DNA of 64,000 nt from Paraburkholderia guartelaensis (lineage in GTDB: Bacteria > Pseudomonadota > Gammaproteobacteria > Burkholderiales > Burkholderiaceae). Shown here in pieces: positions 1-8,266 of the stretch (its first letter is position 1; the number at the start of each line of letters is the position of its first letter). Below the pieces are notes generated by a model. It had not been told where the DNA came from, made no database searches, and saw only the letters and a list, made by a program, of their open reading frames with translations. A program made the translations under genes and the position numbers. Location: assembly GCF_004353905.1 (NCBI RefSeq), contig NZ_SMOD01000003.1:186001-250000 (forward strand), given 5' to 3'.

Positions 1-297
1 GACGAGCGCGCACGTTGCAGCAGGAAGGATAGCCAACGCATGGTTAAGCAGCACAATAAGCACTGCAAACTGGAATATCCCTAACAGGCTGATAGCAAAC
101 GCATCTCGCCGTGCGAAGCGAGGACGCGTTCCGAGCCAAACGGGCGCTGCGAGCACGCCCATGCCAATGAAATAGCGCAGAAACGCTAGCGTGGCCGGCG
201 AAGCCTCGGGGGACACTGCCCGAGTGGATACCATTGCCGCGCCAACCAGGATGCCGGTGGTCGCTGCGGCAAGGGTGGCCGCTGCCCTGGCGCTCAC
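1..297 (-). CDS. DMT/EamA-family membrane exporter, N-terminal part (runs off window)
   Basis: The minus strand is open from a GTG at 297 through the window edge (99 codons). The translation is hydrophobic, with an early Gly-Ala-rich segment, a conserved-looking TLAFLRYFIGM stretch and a second membrane segment followed by LNHALAILPAATCALV. This matches the first helices of EamA/RhaT-type drug/metabolite exporters, which normally have ten helices and about 290-300 residues, so roughly two thirds lies outside. The GTG overlaps the stop of the upstream MarR-GNAT gene (GTGA), indicating translational coupling and one transcript. The exporter is probably controlled by that regulator. Substrate unknown. 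The start could also be the internal ATG about 20 codons later, but the overlap favours GTG. Confidence 0.75.
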   Translation of the reverse strand, partial: MSARAAATLAAATTGILVGAAMVSTRAVSPEASPATLAFLRYFIGMGVLAAPVWLGTRPRFARRDAFAISLLGIFQFAVLIVLLNHALAILPAATCALV

Positions 298-1217
298 AGA
301 TCACGGGCCCAGATCTGACCAGTCAAGTCCTTGCCGAAGCTGTGATGCGACTCCTCTTCCACAAGTTGAAAGCCTGCCTTCTCATAGATTCGCCGTGCGT
401 CCGTCAAGACGCTGTTGGTCCACAGGATCATCCGCTTGTAACCGGCGGACCGCGCGAATCGGAGACATTCGTCAACGAGCCGATGGCCGATTCCCATCCC
501 GCGGGCGCTGGCGTCGACATACAGCAGCCGGAGCTTCGCGGTTTGCGCGTCATGACGTACCACGAAGACTGAGCCCACGGGCGTGCCGTCCCGCTCGGCA
601 ATCCAGCATCGCTCCGAGGTGGCATCGTAATCACGGATGTATTTGGCAACGATTTCCGCAACCAGTGCTTCGTACTCTGCGTTCCAGCCGTACTCCTGCG
701 CGTAGAGCACGGCCTGCTTATGGACGATCCATCCCATATCGCCCGGCCCTGGATCTCTCAAAACATAACTTGCGCTCGATTCCCCCAATAAGCCGTTCAC
801 CTGCGCCATAGCATCGACGAGTTGCTGTTGTTCGGCATCGGTCAGGCGGTCAAGCATCTCCATGACCTCGTTCCGGGACGCGACGTTTAGCGGTTCAAAC
901 GTGTCGCGGCCAAGCGCGGTGAGAGCCAGTTCGCTAACCCGCGCATCCGTCTCCGATCGCTGCTTGACGACCAGCCCCTTTTTTTCAAAGCCGGCGATAA
1001 CTCGGCTCATGTACCCGGCGTTCAGCCCAAGTTCCCGGCAGAGGTCTGAGGTCGTGAGCCCGTCCCTATGGGCGAGTTCATACAGAATGCGGACTTCGGT
1101 CAGGGAAAACTCGCTTTCTAGCAGGTGCTCGTGAAGCACCCCGATCTGGCGAGTGTAGAAGCGATTGAATCGTCGTACGAACTCGGCGCGGGCGATAAGC
1201 TGCTCTTGACTGGACAT
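294..1217 (-). CDS. MarR-type regulator fused to a GNAT acetyltransferase domain
   Basis: A 307-residue two-domain protein. Residues about 10-145 form a MarR winged helix with a recognition region around LTTSDLCRELGLNAGYMSRVI. Residues about 155-305 are a GNAT fold with the acetyl-CoA loop region ARGMGIGHRLVDECLRFA and the C-terminal NSVLTDARRIYEKAGFQL. MarR-GNAT fusions are an established bacterial architecture; the acetyl acceptor is generally unknown. An AGAGGTGA ribosome-binding site precedes the ATG at 1217. The gene lies just downstream of a perfect inverted repeat (1230-1267), its probable operator, and its stop overlaps the start of a DMT exporter, so regulator, acetyltransferase and exporter probably form one autoregulated unit. 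Confidence 0.9.
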   Translation of the reverse strand: MSSQEQLIARAEFVRRFNRFYTRQIGVLHEHLLESEFSLTEVRILYELAHRDGLTTSDLCRELGLNAGYMSRVIAGFEKKGLVVKQRSETDARVSELALTALGRDTFEPLNVASRNEVMEMLDRLTDAEQQQLVDAMAQVNGLLGESSASYVLRDPGPGDMGWIVHKQAVLYAQEYGWNAEYEALVAEIVAKYIRDYDATSERCWIAERDGTPVGSVFVVRHDAQTAKLRLLYVDASARGMGIGHRLVDECLRFARSAGYKRMILWTNSVLTDARRIYEKAGFQLVEEESHHSFGKDLTGQIWARDL

Positions 1218-1229
1218 ACGTCACCTCTT

Positions 1230-1267
1230 AGTTGCCTGAGGCAAATTATTGATTGCCTCAGGCAACT
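1230..1267. promoter_or_regulatory. Double palindromic operator of the MarR-GNAT gene
   Basis: AGTTGCCTGAGGCAA at 1230-1244 and its exact reverse complement TTGCCTCAGGCAACT at 1253-1267 are separated by 8 bp. Each 15-bp arm is itself a near-palindrome (TTGCC-TGA/TCA-GGCAA), so the site offers two dimer-sized palindromes whose centres are 23 bp apart. It starts 12 bp upstream of the MarR-GNAT start codon, where a repressor would block its own promoter. MarR proteins bind such palindromes; binding by this one is inferred. Confidence 0.75.
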
Positions 1268-1614
1268 ATGCAAGCGCCAGTGTTTAATGCGGGTCGCATG
1301 GCACCGGGGAAGCGGACAGCCGATGTTCCCGTGCAGATTGACTGACGCTAGCCATTGCACCGTACGTCCACGCCTCAATGCTGTAAAAAGACCGTATTGG
1401 CCAAGACCGCAGTGTCGCGGTCGCGTGGCTGTAACGGCGCGACCGCAAAGGCAAAAGTGCCCATTTAAACGGACGGCACATGGCTTGCTCGATCTGAACA
1501 TTCCAGCTGCTGCAGCAGGCTTTTTTAATCCGCCTTGTCAAAACAAGGTGTCTCAATTGCAGTCCGACAGGGACCGTCCCTAATTAAAGGATTGTCCCCT
1601 GATGTCTTTACGTC
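1268..1614. other. Gene-free gap before the histidine kinase
   Basis: No convincing coding frame on either strand. The only structured piece is the palindrome CTGCTGCAGCAG at 1507-1518, followed two bases later by six T residues (1521-1526), which looks like a weak intrinsic terminator reading left to right. If it is real, something short and non-coding could be transcribed from this gap. The kinase ATG at 1615 has no obvious ribosome-binding site. Confidence 0.4.
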
Positions 1615-3681
1615 ATGGACACTCCCAATGCGGTGTCGGACGAGGACCTCCAGCTCCTCTTCGAATCAACGCCCACGCCCTTGCTGGTTTTGCGGCCTGA
1701 TGACGCTTTCACGATCGCAGGCGTCAATGACGCGTATCTCAAGGAAACGCTCACCGTGCGGGACGAAATCGTCGGGAAGCGGCTTTTCGACGTGTTTCCG
1801 GACAACCCGGCCGTACCCGAGGCGGACGCAACAATGAACCTGGGCGCGTCGCTCAAGTACGTGGTGGCGACGAAAAAGACGCACACCATGGCGATTCAGC
1901 GCTACGACGTCCCGGATAAAGAGCGAGGCGGTTTCGCGTTCCGCTACTGGAGCCCGGTGAACGCCCCGGTTGTCGCGCCTGACGGCCGGCTGCTCTATAT
2001 CCTCCACCGCGTGGAAAACGTGACCGATTTCGTGCGGAGCCAGCAGGCCAATGAGACTCTTAGAGAGCAGTCGCGGACGCTCGCCGTGGAACTCGGCCGA
2101 AGCGAGGCAGAGGCTTCCAGGCGCAACGCGGCCCTCAATGTAACGACGAGTGCGCTTCAGCGCATGACAGCCGATGCCGAAGCGTGGCGCCTCGGGGAAG
2201 AGAAATTCAAACTGGTCACGGACGCGCTGCCTCAGATGGTCTGGACTGCATTGCCGGATGGGTACATCGACTACCATAACCAGCACTTTTACGACTTTAC
2301 TGGCGCGACGCGGGAATCGACGGATCGCGGCGAATGGAAGATGTTTGTCCACTCTGATGACTGGGCGAACGTCGAAGAGACCTGGGGCCGAAGTCTGGCG
2401 ACCGGACAGCCCTATGAAATGATGTTTCGCGTGCGCGAGCATACCGGTGAATATCGATGGACGCTGGCTCGCGCAATTGCCGTGAAAGGCGACAGTGGTG
2501 CGATTTTAAAGTGGGTCGGTTCGAACACCGATATTCACGAGAGGGTTCTTGCGGCGCAGGAACTGCGGGAGACCAATCGACGCAAGGATGAATTTCTCGC
2601 GATGCTCGCGCACGAACTGCGCAATCCGCTTGCGCCCATTCGCGCCGGGGCCGAGTTGCTTCCCGAGGTAAGCGGCGACGAGGCTCAGGTCAATCGAGTC
2701 GGCAGTATGATTCGCCGGCAAATCACTCACGTAATGAGTCTCATCGATGACCTTCTGGAGGTCTCTCGCGTCACGCAAGGCCTCGTTTCTCTCGAGAAGG
2801 TCAATCTGGACTTCCGGCAAGTCGTTGAAGAGTCCATTGAGCAAGTTCGTCCTCTCATTGAAGCGCACAGACATCGTTTGACCGTCGAGTTGCCGGACGA
2901 GGCTGTCTGCGTCTTCGGTGATCAAAAGCGGCTCGTGCAGGTTCTAAGCAACCTCTTGAACAACGCCGCGAATTACACCCCGGACGGCGGGCGCATCTCG
3001 TTGACCGTGGAATGTTCGCCGAGTGAAGTCGTAACAACCGTCAGGGACAACGGCATCGGCATGACGTGCGAGTTGTTGCAGACAGCGTTCGACCTTTTTC
3101 AGCAAGGAGAACGAACGAGCGAACGTAAGGAAGGCGGTTTGGGGCTGGGGCTTGCGCTCGTCAAAAGCATGGTCGAGCAGCACGACGGGAAAGTTGTTGC
3201 GAGAAGTCCGGGACGTGGAAGGGGCAGTACGCTTGAGGTCAGGCTTCCCCTTGCGCCAGGCGAGCCTGAGACAGTGACGGTGAACCATGTTATCGAGCAG
3301 GCGCCGGTCGAATATAAGCGGCGGCGCGTATTGCTCGTGGACGACAACGTCGAAGTGGCCGACGCCCTCGGGATGGTGCTCGACATCATGGGCAACGAGG
3401 TGGCAATCGAGCACGACGCACAAGGCGCGCTCGCGCGGGCCGCGAAAGAGGCGTTCGACTTCTGCATCCTCGACATCGGCCTTCCAGGAATGGACGGATA
3501 CGAGCTGGCACACCACCTGCGAGCGTTGCCGGGCTGCGGGAGGGCAGTCTTTGTGGCCCACACGGGATATGGTCAGGAAGAGGACAGGAAAAAATCTGAG
3601 GCGGCCGGCTTTGCCCATCATCTCGTCAAGCCAGTAGGTATCCAGGACCTCCAGAATGTTCTCAACCACAGCGGCCACTAG
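1615..3681 (+). CDS. PAS-PAS hybrid sensor histidine kinase with C-terminal receiver
   Basis: A soluble 688-residue kinase with no transmembrane segment. Order: PAS-like domain (about 10-130), short coiled linker rich in Glu/Arg (about 140-185), second PAS plus PAC (about 190-315), HisKA with the phosphorylated His in the AHELRNP motif (H333), HATPase with the N box LLNNAANYT (N446) and G boxes DNGIGM and GLGLGLALV, then a receiver domain (about 571-688) with acceptor Asp D620 in LDIGLPGMDGYE and the conserved Lys in LVKP. It probably senses an intracellular signal and passes phosphate from His to its own Asp. No cognate response-regulator gene is adjacent, so the output is unknown. Confidence 0.92.
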   Translation: MDTPNAVSDEDLQLLFESTPTPLLVLRPDDAFTIAGVNDAYLKETLTVRDEIVGKRLFDVFPDNPAVPEADATMNLGASLKYVVATKKTHTMAIQRYDVPDKERGGFAFRYWSPVNAPVVAPDGRLLYILHRVENVTDFVRSQQANETLREQSRTLAVELGRSEAEASRRNAALNVTTSALQRMTADAEAWRLGEEKFKLVTDALPQMVWTALPDGYIDYHNQHFYDFTGATRESTDRGEWKMFVHSDDWANVEETWGRSLATGQPYEMMFRVREHTGEYRWTLARAIAVKGDSGAILKWVGSNTDIHERVLAAQELRETNRRKDEFLAMLAHELRNPLAPIRAGAELLPEVSGDEAQVNRVGSMIRRQITHVMSLIDDLLEVSRVTQGLVSLEKVNLDFRQVVEESIEQVRPLIEAHRHRLTVELPDEAVCVFGDQKRLVQVLSNLLNNAANYTPDGGRISLTVECSPSEVVTTVRDNGIGMTCELLQTAFDLFQQGERTSERKEGGLGLGLALVKSMVEQHDGKVVARSPGRGRGSTLEVRLPLAPGEPETVTVNHVIEQAPVEYKRRRVLLVDDNVEVADALGMVLDIMGNEVAIEHDAQGALARAAKEAFDFCILDIGLPGMDGYELAHHLRALPGCGRAVFVAHTGYGQEEDRKKSEAAGFAHHLVKPVGIQDLQNVLNHSGH

Positions 3682-3830
3682 CTCCTGGGGGCGCGATGCC
3701 TCGACCACGCCCACGTGCAGGTTGCCACGGGATCCAGGTGGCCAACAGCGGTCAGTCGTGAATTGCTTCAGAATACCGGCTGATGACGCAACTCCACGTT
3801 TTGTACAACCGCAATTCACTGAGGCTACAT

Positions 3831-4448
3831 ATGGTTAATTCGTCTGCTATTGCGACAGTCTTTTCTGTCTATGCGGCGGCTGTCGTCATACCTGGGCCGA
3901 ACTTCGTCGCAATCACCCAGAAGGCGGTAGGCGGCAGACGCGCCGATGCGCTTGCGCTTGTCGCCGGGATCGTCGCGGTGAATCTGTTCTGGGCGACTTG
4001 CGCCATCCTTGGCATCGGAATGGTGTTCGCTATTTTCCCGTGGCTCGCTGTCGGTATCAGGCTTGTTGGCGCGGCCTATCTGATCTGGTTCGGGCTGCGG
4101 CTCATTGTGTCGGCACGGGCAACTCCCTCAGGAGCACGTCACCCAACGAAGGCGCCTCTGTTTCGTGCCGCGTTCCTGCAAGGTATCGCGACAAATATCG
4201 CGAACCCGAAGTCCATCGCCTTTTATGCGGCGGTGTTTTCCTCAGTGGTGCCCACGCACGTTTCCATGCCGACGTTCTTCGCGATGCTTGCTACTGTCGG
4301 TGCAATAGCGACGTGCTGGTACGGAGCCGTCGCGCTCGTTCTATCGCACGCGGCGATTGCGACGGCTTATCGTCGCGCGAAGGCATGGATCGACCTCACA
4401 TGTGGAGGGCTCATGATTGTGCTGGGAATCCGGCAGGCATTTCGCTAA
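3831..4448 (+). CDS. LysE/RhtB-family amino acid exporter
   Basis: A 205-residue integral membrane protein with about six hydrophobic segments, the usual size for the RhtB/LysE family, which exports amino acids or derivatives such as homoserine lactone. The N-terminal PGPNF motif and the TNIANPKSIAFYAAVF stretch are family hallmarks. The ATG at 3831 is preferred because GAGG sits six bases upstream and the protein then begins in the first membrane segment; an in-frame ATG at 3783 would add 16 unconserved residues. The 150 bp after the kinase contains no gene, and no regulator is adjacent. Substrate unknown. Confidence 0.85.
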   Translation: MVNSSAIATVFSVYAAAVVIPGPNFVAITQKAVGGRRADALALVAGIVAVNLFWATCAILGIGMVFAIFPWLAVGIRLVGAAYLIWFGLRLIVSARATPSGARHPTKAPLFRAAFLQGIATNIANPKSIAFYAAVFSSVVPTHVSMPTFFAMLATVGAIATCWYGAVALVLSHAAIATAYRRAKAWIDLTCGGLMIVLGIRQAFR

Positions 4449-4795
4449 CAAAGCGCACGGCGGAGCCTATGTGAATGGCCGCTTTGGTGGGCGACCGTCA
4501 CTTGCGGGCCGTACTCTGCCGATCGCCGCACGAAGACGGGCCTCCGGACTCGCGCGGAACGCATGAGTCAGCAGTCGGCAATAGATGGTCCTTTCCTCGC
4601 ATGGGCGATCCGTCTGTGAGGCGGCCGTTTGGCATCTAAACAGAATCGGCTTCATGCGTCGATCGCGTCTGCCTTTTGTAGAGATTTGTACAACGCCTAA
4701 AGTCAGATGAAATGCAACCGTAATCCTGAGTGAATGTCTGCACGGTCGTACGGCATTTGCGGCCCACCAAACACAATTCATCAAAGGATTCTGTA
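4449..4795. other. Gene-free gap between exporter and EF-hand gene
   Basis: Frames here are short or lack start signals, and I see no recognisable protein. The left half contains GC-rich text of the kind GGGCCGTACTCTGCCGATCG that recurs in degenerate form in other gaps of this window. The right half (about 4640-4795) is AT-richer and probably holds the promoter of the EF-hand gene, whose ribosome-binding site AAAGGA lies at 4783-4788. Confidence 0.4.
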
Positions 4796-5329
4796 ATGTC
4801 CATGTCTTCAGTGAACGGTTCGACCTCTGCTTACGAGGCATATTTCAGCTTCGCGCAAAAGCAGTCGGCTTCGTCGGACTCGCCCGATCGCGCCACGCTC
4901 AACAGCTTTTCAACCCAAAAAACGGTAACGGCCATCAATACGAGTACTGGCGCGGCCGAAACGCAGACACTGCGCGCGACGCCGCTCGCGGTTGCATGGG
5001 CGCCCCAGATGTTCGTGCAGGGCGACAAGAACAACGACGATTCCCTGTCGCTCGACGAGTTCCAGGCTCAACTCTCGCGCGCCGGCGTAGGAGCCGACGA
5101 CGCCAAGCAGCTTTTCAGCAGCTTCGACACGTCCGACGACGGTCAGGTATCGCTTACCGAGTTCGTGACGGGCGTTAGCAAGAGCATTTCGAGTGGAAGC
5201 CAGGTGTTCAACGATCTTCTGGATTCCTATACACGAGACGCAGACGGCAATCTGGATCAAGCCAAAACCGATAACTTCCTGAGCACCGGCCTGAGCCTGG
5301 CCGAAACGTTCTGGAAAAATCTCGGCTAG
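4796..5329 (+). CDS. EF-hand calcium-binding protein
   Basis: A 177-residue protein with two clear EF-hand loops: DKNNDDSLSLDEF (from residue 77) and DTSDDGQVSLTEF (from residue 111), both with acidic residues at positions 1, 3, 5 and 12. A third degenerate loop lies near DADGNLD (148-154). The N-terminal 70 residues are Ser/Thr-rich and low in complexity, and there is no signal peptide or membrane segment. The start at 4796 is chosen for the AAAGGA eight bases upstream; an upstream in-frame start would add 22 residues. Calcium binding follows from the loops. The role is unknown, and flanking genes give no hint. Confidence 0.85.
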   Translation: MSMSSVNGSTSAYEAYFSFAQKQSASSDSPDRATLNSFSTQKTVTAINTSTGAAETQTLRATPLAVAWAPQMFVQGDKNNDDSLSLDEFQAQLSRAGVGADDAKQLFSSFDTSDDGQVSLTEFVTGVSKSISSGSQVFNDLLDSYTRDADGNLDQAKTDNFLSTGLSLAETFWKNLG

Positions 5330-5413
5330 CTGGGCCACTGCCCCTGGCGGCCAGAAACGGTCGTACGCGGCCTACAGACAGACGACTGCCACCGCGCCAA
5401 AAGTGGACACCCC

Positions 5414-5836
5414 TTAGGGCTTCGGCACCTTCACGTACCGCGCTATGACGGAAAGACGCATTTGCGCGAAACGTCGGAGCAATTCGTCCTCTGCCGAACT
5501 CAGTGCATCGTCGAGGAACCGGTTGACGGCTGACTCCACCGGGCAGGCCGGATTGTCATCCGCCGTACCGATCGCGAATGCGCTCTTGGATGCGATTGCA
5601 GCATATATGTCACGCACGGTGAGATCGCCGAGTTCACGACGGAGAGCCCAGCCTCCCCCCGGTCCAACGATCGACTCTACATAACCGGCCGCACGCAGCG
5701 CAGCCATAGTGCGTCGAACCAGCGACGGCTGAGTGTGCAGCATTTGCGCGATCGTCTCGGAGGTGGTTGTGCCGCCCCGCAGGTCCATGTGTATGAGGAC
5801 GTGAAGAAGCCGGGCCAGCCGTGTATCTCGTTGCAT
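5414..5836 (-). CDS. Rrf2-family transcriptional regulator
   Basis: A 140-residue Rrf2 protein: N-terminal winged helix (TTTSETIAQMLHTQPSLVRRTMAALRAAGYV) followed by the glycine-rich wing GPGGGWALRRELGDLTVRDIY, typical of the family. It has a single Cys (in NPACPVE) rather than the three-Cys cluster of IscR/NsrR, so it probably does not carry a conventional Fe-S cluster. It is transcribed divergently from an epoxide-hydrolase-like gene 76 bp away and probably represses it and itself through the dyad at 5857-5875. This resembles the common bacterial pairing of a small regulator with a single detoxification enzyme. Confidence 0.85.
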   Translation of the reverse strand: MQRDTRLARLLHVLIHMDLRGGTTTSETIAQMLHTQPSLVRRTMAALRAAGYVESIVGPGGGWALRRELGDLTVRDIYAAIASKSAFAIGTADDNPACPVESAVNRFLDDALSSAEDELLRRFAQMRLSVIARYVKVPKP

Positions 5837-5856
5837 GTTTCTTGAAGCAAGTTATT

Positions 5857-5875
5857 CGTGACATTTGATGTTACG
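5857..5875. promoter_or_regulatory. Candidate Rrf2 operator in the divergent promoter
   Basis: CGTGACAT-TTG-ATGTTACG is an inverted repeat with one mismatch. It sits midway between the Rrf2 start (5836) and the hydrolase start (5913), where a single bound dimer could control both promoters. Binding is inferred. Confidence 0.45.
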
Positions 5876-5912
5876 ATTTCGCGTGACTTAACGCAACCAT
5901 CGGAGCGCGATC

Positions 5913-6887
5913 GTGTACGCATTTACTCAGTCCTTCATCGAAACCAATGGCGTCCGCCTGAGCGTCGCCACCCAGGGAGCGGGGCCGCTAGTCCTGCTTC
6001 TTCATGGGTTTCCTGAGACGTCGTACGCGTGGCGACACCAATTGATGGGCTTATCGAATGCGGGCTTTCGCGCAGTCGCACCGGATCTGCGGGGCTTCGG
6101 ACTCAGCGATTGTCCGATTGAACCAGGGCGGTATACGACGCTCGACATCATCGGTGACCTGGTGGGCATCATGGACGCGCTCGGAGAGAAAAATGCTGTC
6201 GTGGTGGGAAATGACTGGGGCGCAACCATTGCGTGGCAGGCCGCGCTGTTGCGCCCCGACCGCTTTCGCGCTGTCGTGGCGCTCGGGGTTCCCATGATGG
6301 GCCGAGCCCCGATCTCGCCGAGCCGGATATTTCCGCAAACTGAACAAGCGTGGTTTTACACGCATTACTTCTCTCAACCCGGGCAAGCCGAGAGCGAACT
6401 CGAGCTCGACGTTGCCGCTACACTGCGTAAGCTTTATTTCTGGGCATCAGGGGACGCCGGCCCGCGCGACCAGAAAACACCCAATCCTTTTGGACTCGTT
6501 GCGAGGCAGGCGGGACTCCTCGGCGCTCTGCCCGAACCTGCGTCGCCACCCACATGGCTCGATAAGGCCGACTTCGACGCTTTTGTGCGGGCATACAAGG
6601 CGTCGGGGTTTCGCGGCGGGCTGAACTATTACCGCAATCTCGACCGTAACTGGGAATTGCAGGCCGCCTTCAACGGCCTCCCGGTCCAAACTCCCGCCCT
6701 TTACCTGGTCGGGGAATACGACACCGGGCTGGCGATTCCGGGCATGCGCGAAATCATCGGCGACATGCGCAAGCTCGTGCCCAACCTGCGAGATTCTCAA
6801 ATCATTAAGCGAGCGGGTCACTGGCTGCAACAAGAGGCCCCGGACCTCGTCAACACCGCCGTAATCGAGTTTCTGCGCAACCTTTAG
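5913..6887 (+). CDS. Alpha/beta hydrolase, epoxide-hydrolase type
   Basis: A 324-residue alpha/beta-hydrolase. The nucleophile elbow reads GNDWGA with Asp (D101) rather than Ser, as in soluble epoxide hydrolases and haloalkane dehalogenases. The oxyanion motif HGFPE is near residue 31, the acid is probably the Asp in VGEYDTG, and the His is in AGHWLQQEAP. Length and cap region fit epoxide hydrolase, which opens an epoxide to a diol through an ester intermediate. The substrate cannot be read. The divergent Rrf2 regulator suggests induction by the substrate or by oxidative stress. Confidence 0.85.
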   Translation: MYAFTQSFIETNGVRLSVATQGAGPLVLLLHGFPETSYAWRHQLMGLSNAGFRAVAPDLRGFGLSDCPIEPGRYTTLDIIGDLVGIMDALGEKNAVVVGNDWGATIAWQAALLRPDRFRAVVALGVPMMGRAPISPSRIFPQTEQAWFYTHYFSQPGQAESELELDVAATLRKLYFWASGDAGPRDQKTPNPFGLVARQAGLLGALPEPASPPTWLDKADFDAFVRAYKASGFRGGLNYYRNLDRNWELQAAFNGLPVQTPALYLVGEYDTGLAIPGMREIIGDMRKLVPNLRDSQIIKRAGHWLQQEAPDLVNTAVIEFLRNL

Positions 6888-7131
6888 GAGCCGTTGACCG
6901 CATGCAGATCTGTATCGGCCGTTCGCTCAAGGGTGAGCATTGGCCGTCCCGGGTCGATCTGGCGCCTTCGCCGGCGGCCCAAATAACGTGCAATAACGGT
7001 TGGTCAAGAGGTGAAGTGCTACAAAGCTCACGGCTCCGACTTCCTCCCGTTGCTCCGGTCGTGTCTTAGTGGTTGAAAGGTCTATGATGGAACTGTGAGG
7101 TTGCCATGCGTTGTCAGGACCCGAGCATCGA

Positions 7132-7989
7132 ATGAAGCCACCACGCAATACCGACTCCGCGCCTGGAGAGTGGTATATCGACACAGCATGCATCAATTGC
7201 GGTGCATCGCGTCATGTCGCGCCTGGGCTGATCGTCGAGCGAAACGACAAAAGTGTCTTCGTTCGCCAGCCCGGCACGCCGGAAGAACAGCTTGCTGCCT
7301 GGCGGGCGGTGTTCGTATGCCCGACAGCATCGGTACGCAGCGAAACGAAGCAGCTTCGTCCGAACGCGGCGATCTTTCCACAGCAGATCACACCAGGCGT
7401 GTGGCGCTGCGGATTCAACTCACGCTCATCGTTTGGCGCACATTCTTATTTTGCCTCTCGCGCGGACGGCAATCTGCTGATCGACTCACCGCGCTATGCG
7501 GCGGAGCTCGTTAAATGGTTCGACGACGCCGGTGGCATCGCACACATTCTTTTGTCGCATCGTGACGACGTCGCAGACGCGGACAAATACGCGCGTCGAT
7601 TCGGCGCGCGCGTCTGGATTCACCGCGAGGACAGCTCGGCTGCCCCCTATGCAACGGATCTACTCGACGACGTGTCGGCGCCGACCATTGCGGCCGGCGT
7701 ACAGGCAGTCCCCGTTCCCGGTCACACTCGGGGTAGCGTCGTGTATCTCCTCGACGATCGCATTCTCTTCTCGGGTGATTCGCTTGCCTGGAGCCCACGC
7801 GAGCAGGACCTCGTCGCATTCAGGGACGCGTGCTGGTACTCATGGACCGAGCTCACCGAATCGCTCGGCAAGCTGGCCGTGTATCGTTTCGAATGGCTGC
7901 TTCCTGGTCACGGCTGGCTCGCACACTTGCCGGCCAAGGAAATGAGTGCTCGCTTGGTCGCATTAGTTGCACGCATGCGAAATAGTTGA
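7132..7989 (+). CDS. Ferredoxin-like domain fused to metallo-beta-lactamase-fold protein
   Basis: A 285-residue protein. Residues about 14-70 are ferredoxin-like: C20-x2-C23, then Ser26 where the third Cys of the usual CxxCxxC would fall, and C63 in FVCPTA. Residues about 90-280 are a metallo-beta-lactamase fold with FGAHSYF, the metal-site motif SHRDDVAD (H143) in place of classical HxHxDH, PVPGHTRGS, LFSGDSL and LLPGHGW. Such ferredoxin-MBL fusions exist in other bacteria, with unknown substrates. The loss of one Cys ligand and the altered metal motif are noteworthy. ATG at 7132 is used; an in-frame TTG at 7111 with GAGG upstream is an alternative. Confidence 0.8.
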   Translation: MKPPRNTDSAPGEWYIDTACINCGASRHVAPGLIVERNDKSVFVRQPGTPEEQLAAWRAVFVCPTASVRSETKQLRPNAAIFPQQITPGVWRCGFNSRSSFGAHSYFASRADGNLLIDSPRYAAELVKWFDDAGGIAHILLSHRDDVADADKYARRFGARVWIHREDSSAAPYATDLLDDVSAPTIAAGVQAVPVPGHTRGSVVYLLDDRILFSGDSLAWSPREQDLVAFRDACWYSWTELTESLGKLAVYRFEWLLPGHGWLAHLPAKEMSARLVALVARMRNS

Positions 7990-7993
7990 AGTC

Positions 7994-8014
7994 GCTGGAA
8001 TAGCTCGTTCCAGC
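7994..8014 (+). terminator. Stem-loop after the ferredoxin-MBL gene
   Basis: GCTGGAA and TTCCAGC form a perfect 7-bp stem around a 7-base loop, starting five bases after the stop codon at 7989. No T-run follows, so it could be a weak terminator or a 3'-end stabilising hairpin. The remaining bases to 8266 contain no gene that I can support. Confidence 0.45.
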
Positions 8015-8266
8015 ATGAGGCGCTTCGAATCCTCGCTGATTCCGGCCCCGCAATGAGGTGGCAAGAGTCGGCCATAAACGGACGGCTGACGTAGATGCTT
8101 GAATTGCCGACAATCTACACTTCCGGCATCGCATAGTTCTGCTACATATCGGCCGAGCGCGACAACAACCGCCGGCAGTCGGCGAGGTGAAGGAGCGGCA
8201 TCGTCGGTCGGGAGGCGGCCAGGAAGCGACTATCGCCACCGTTCATCGAGCAAAGTTGCCCGGGGT

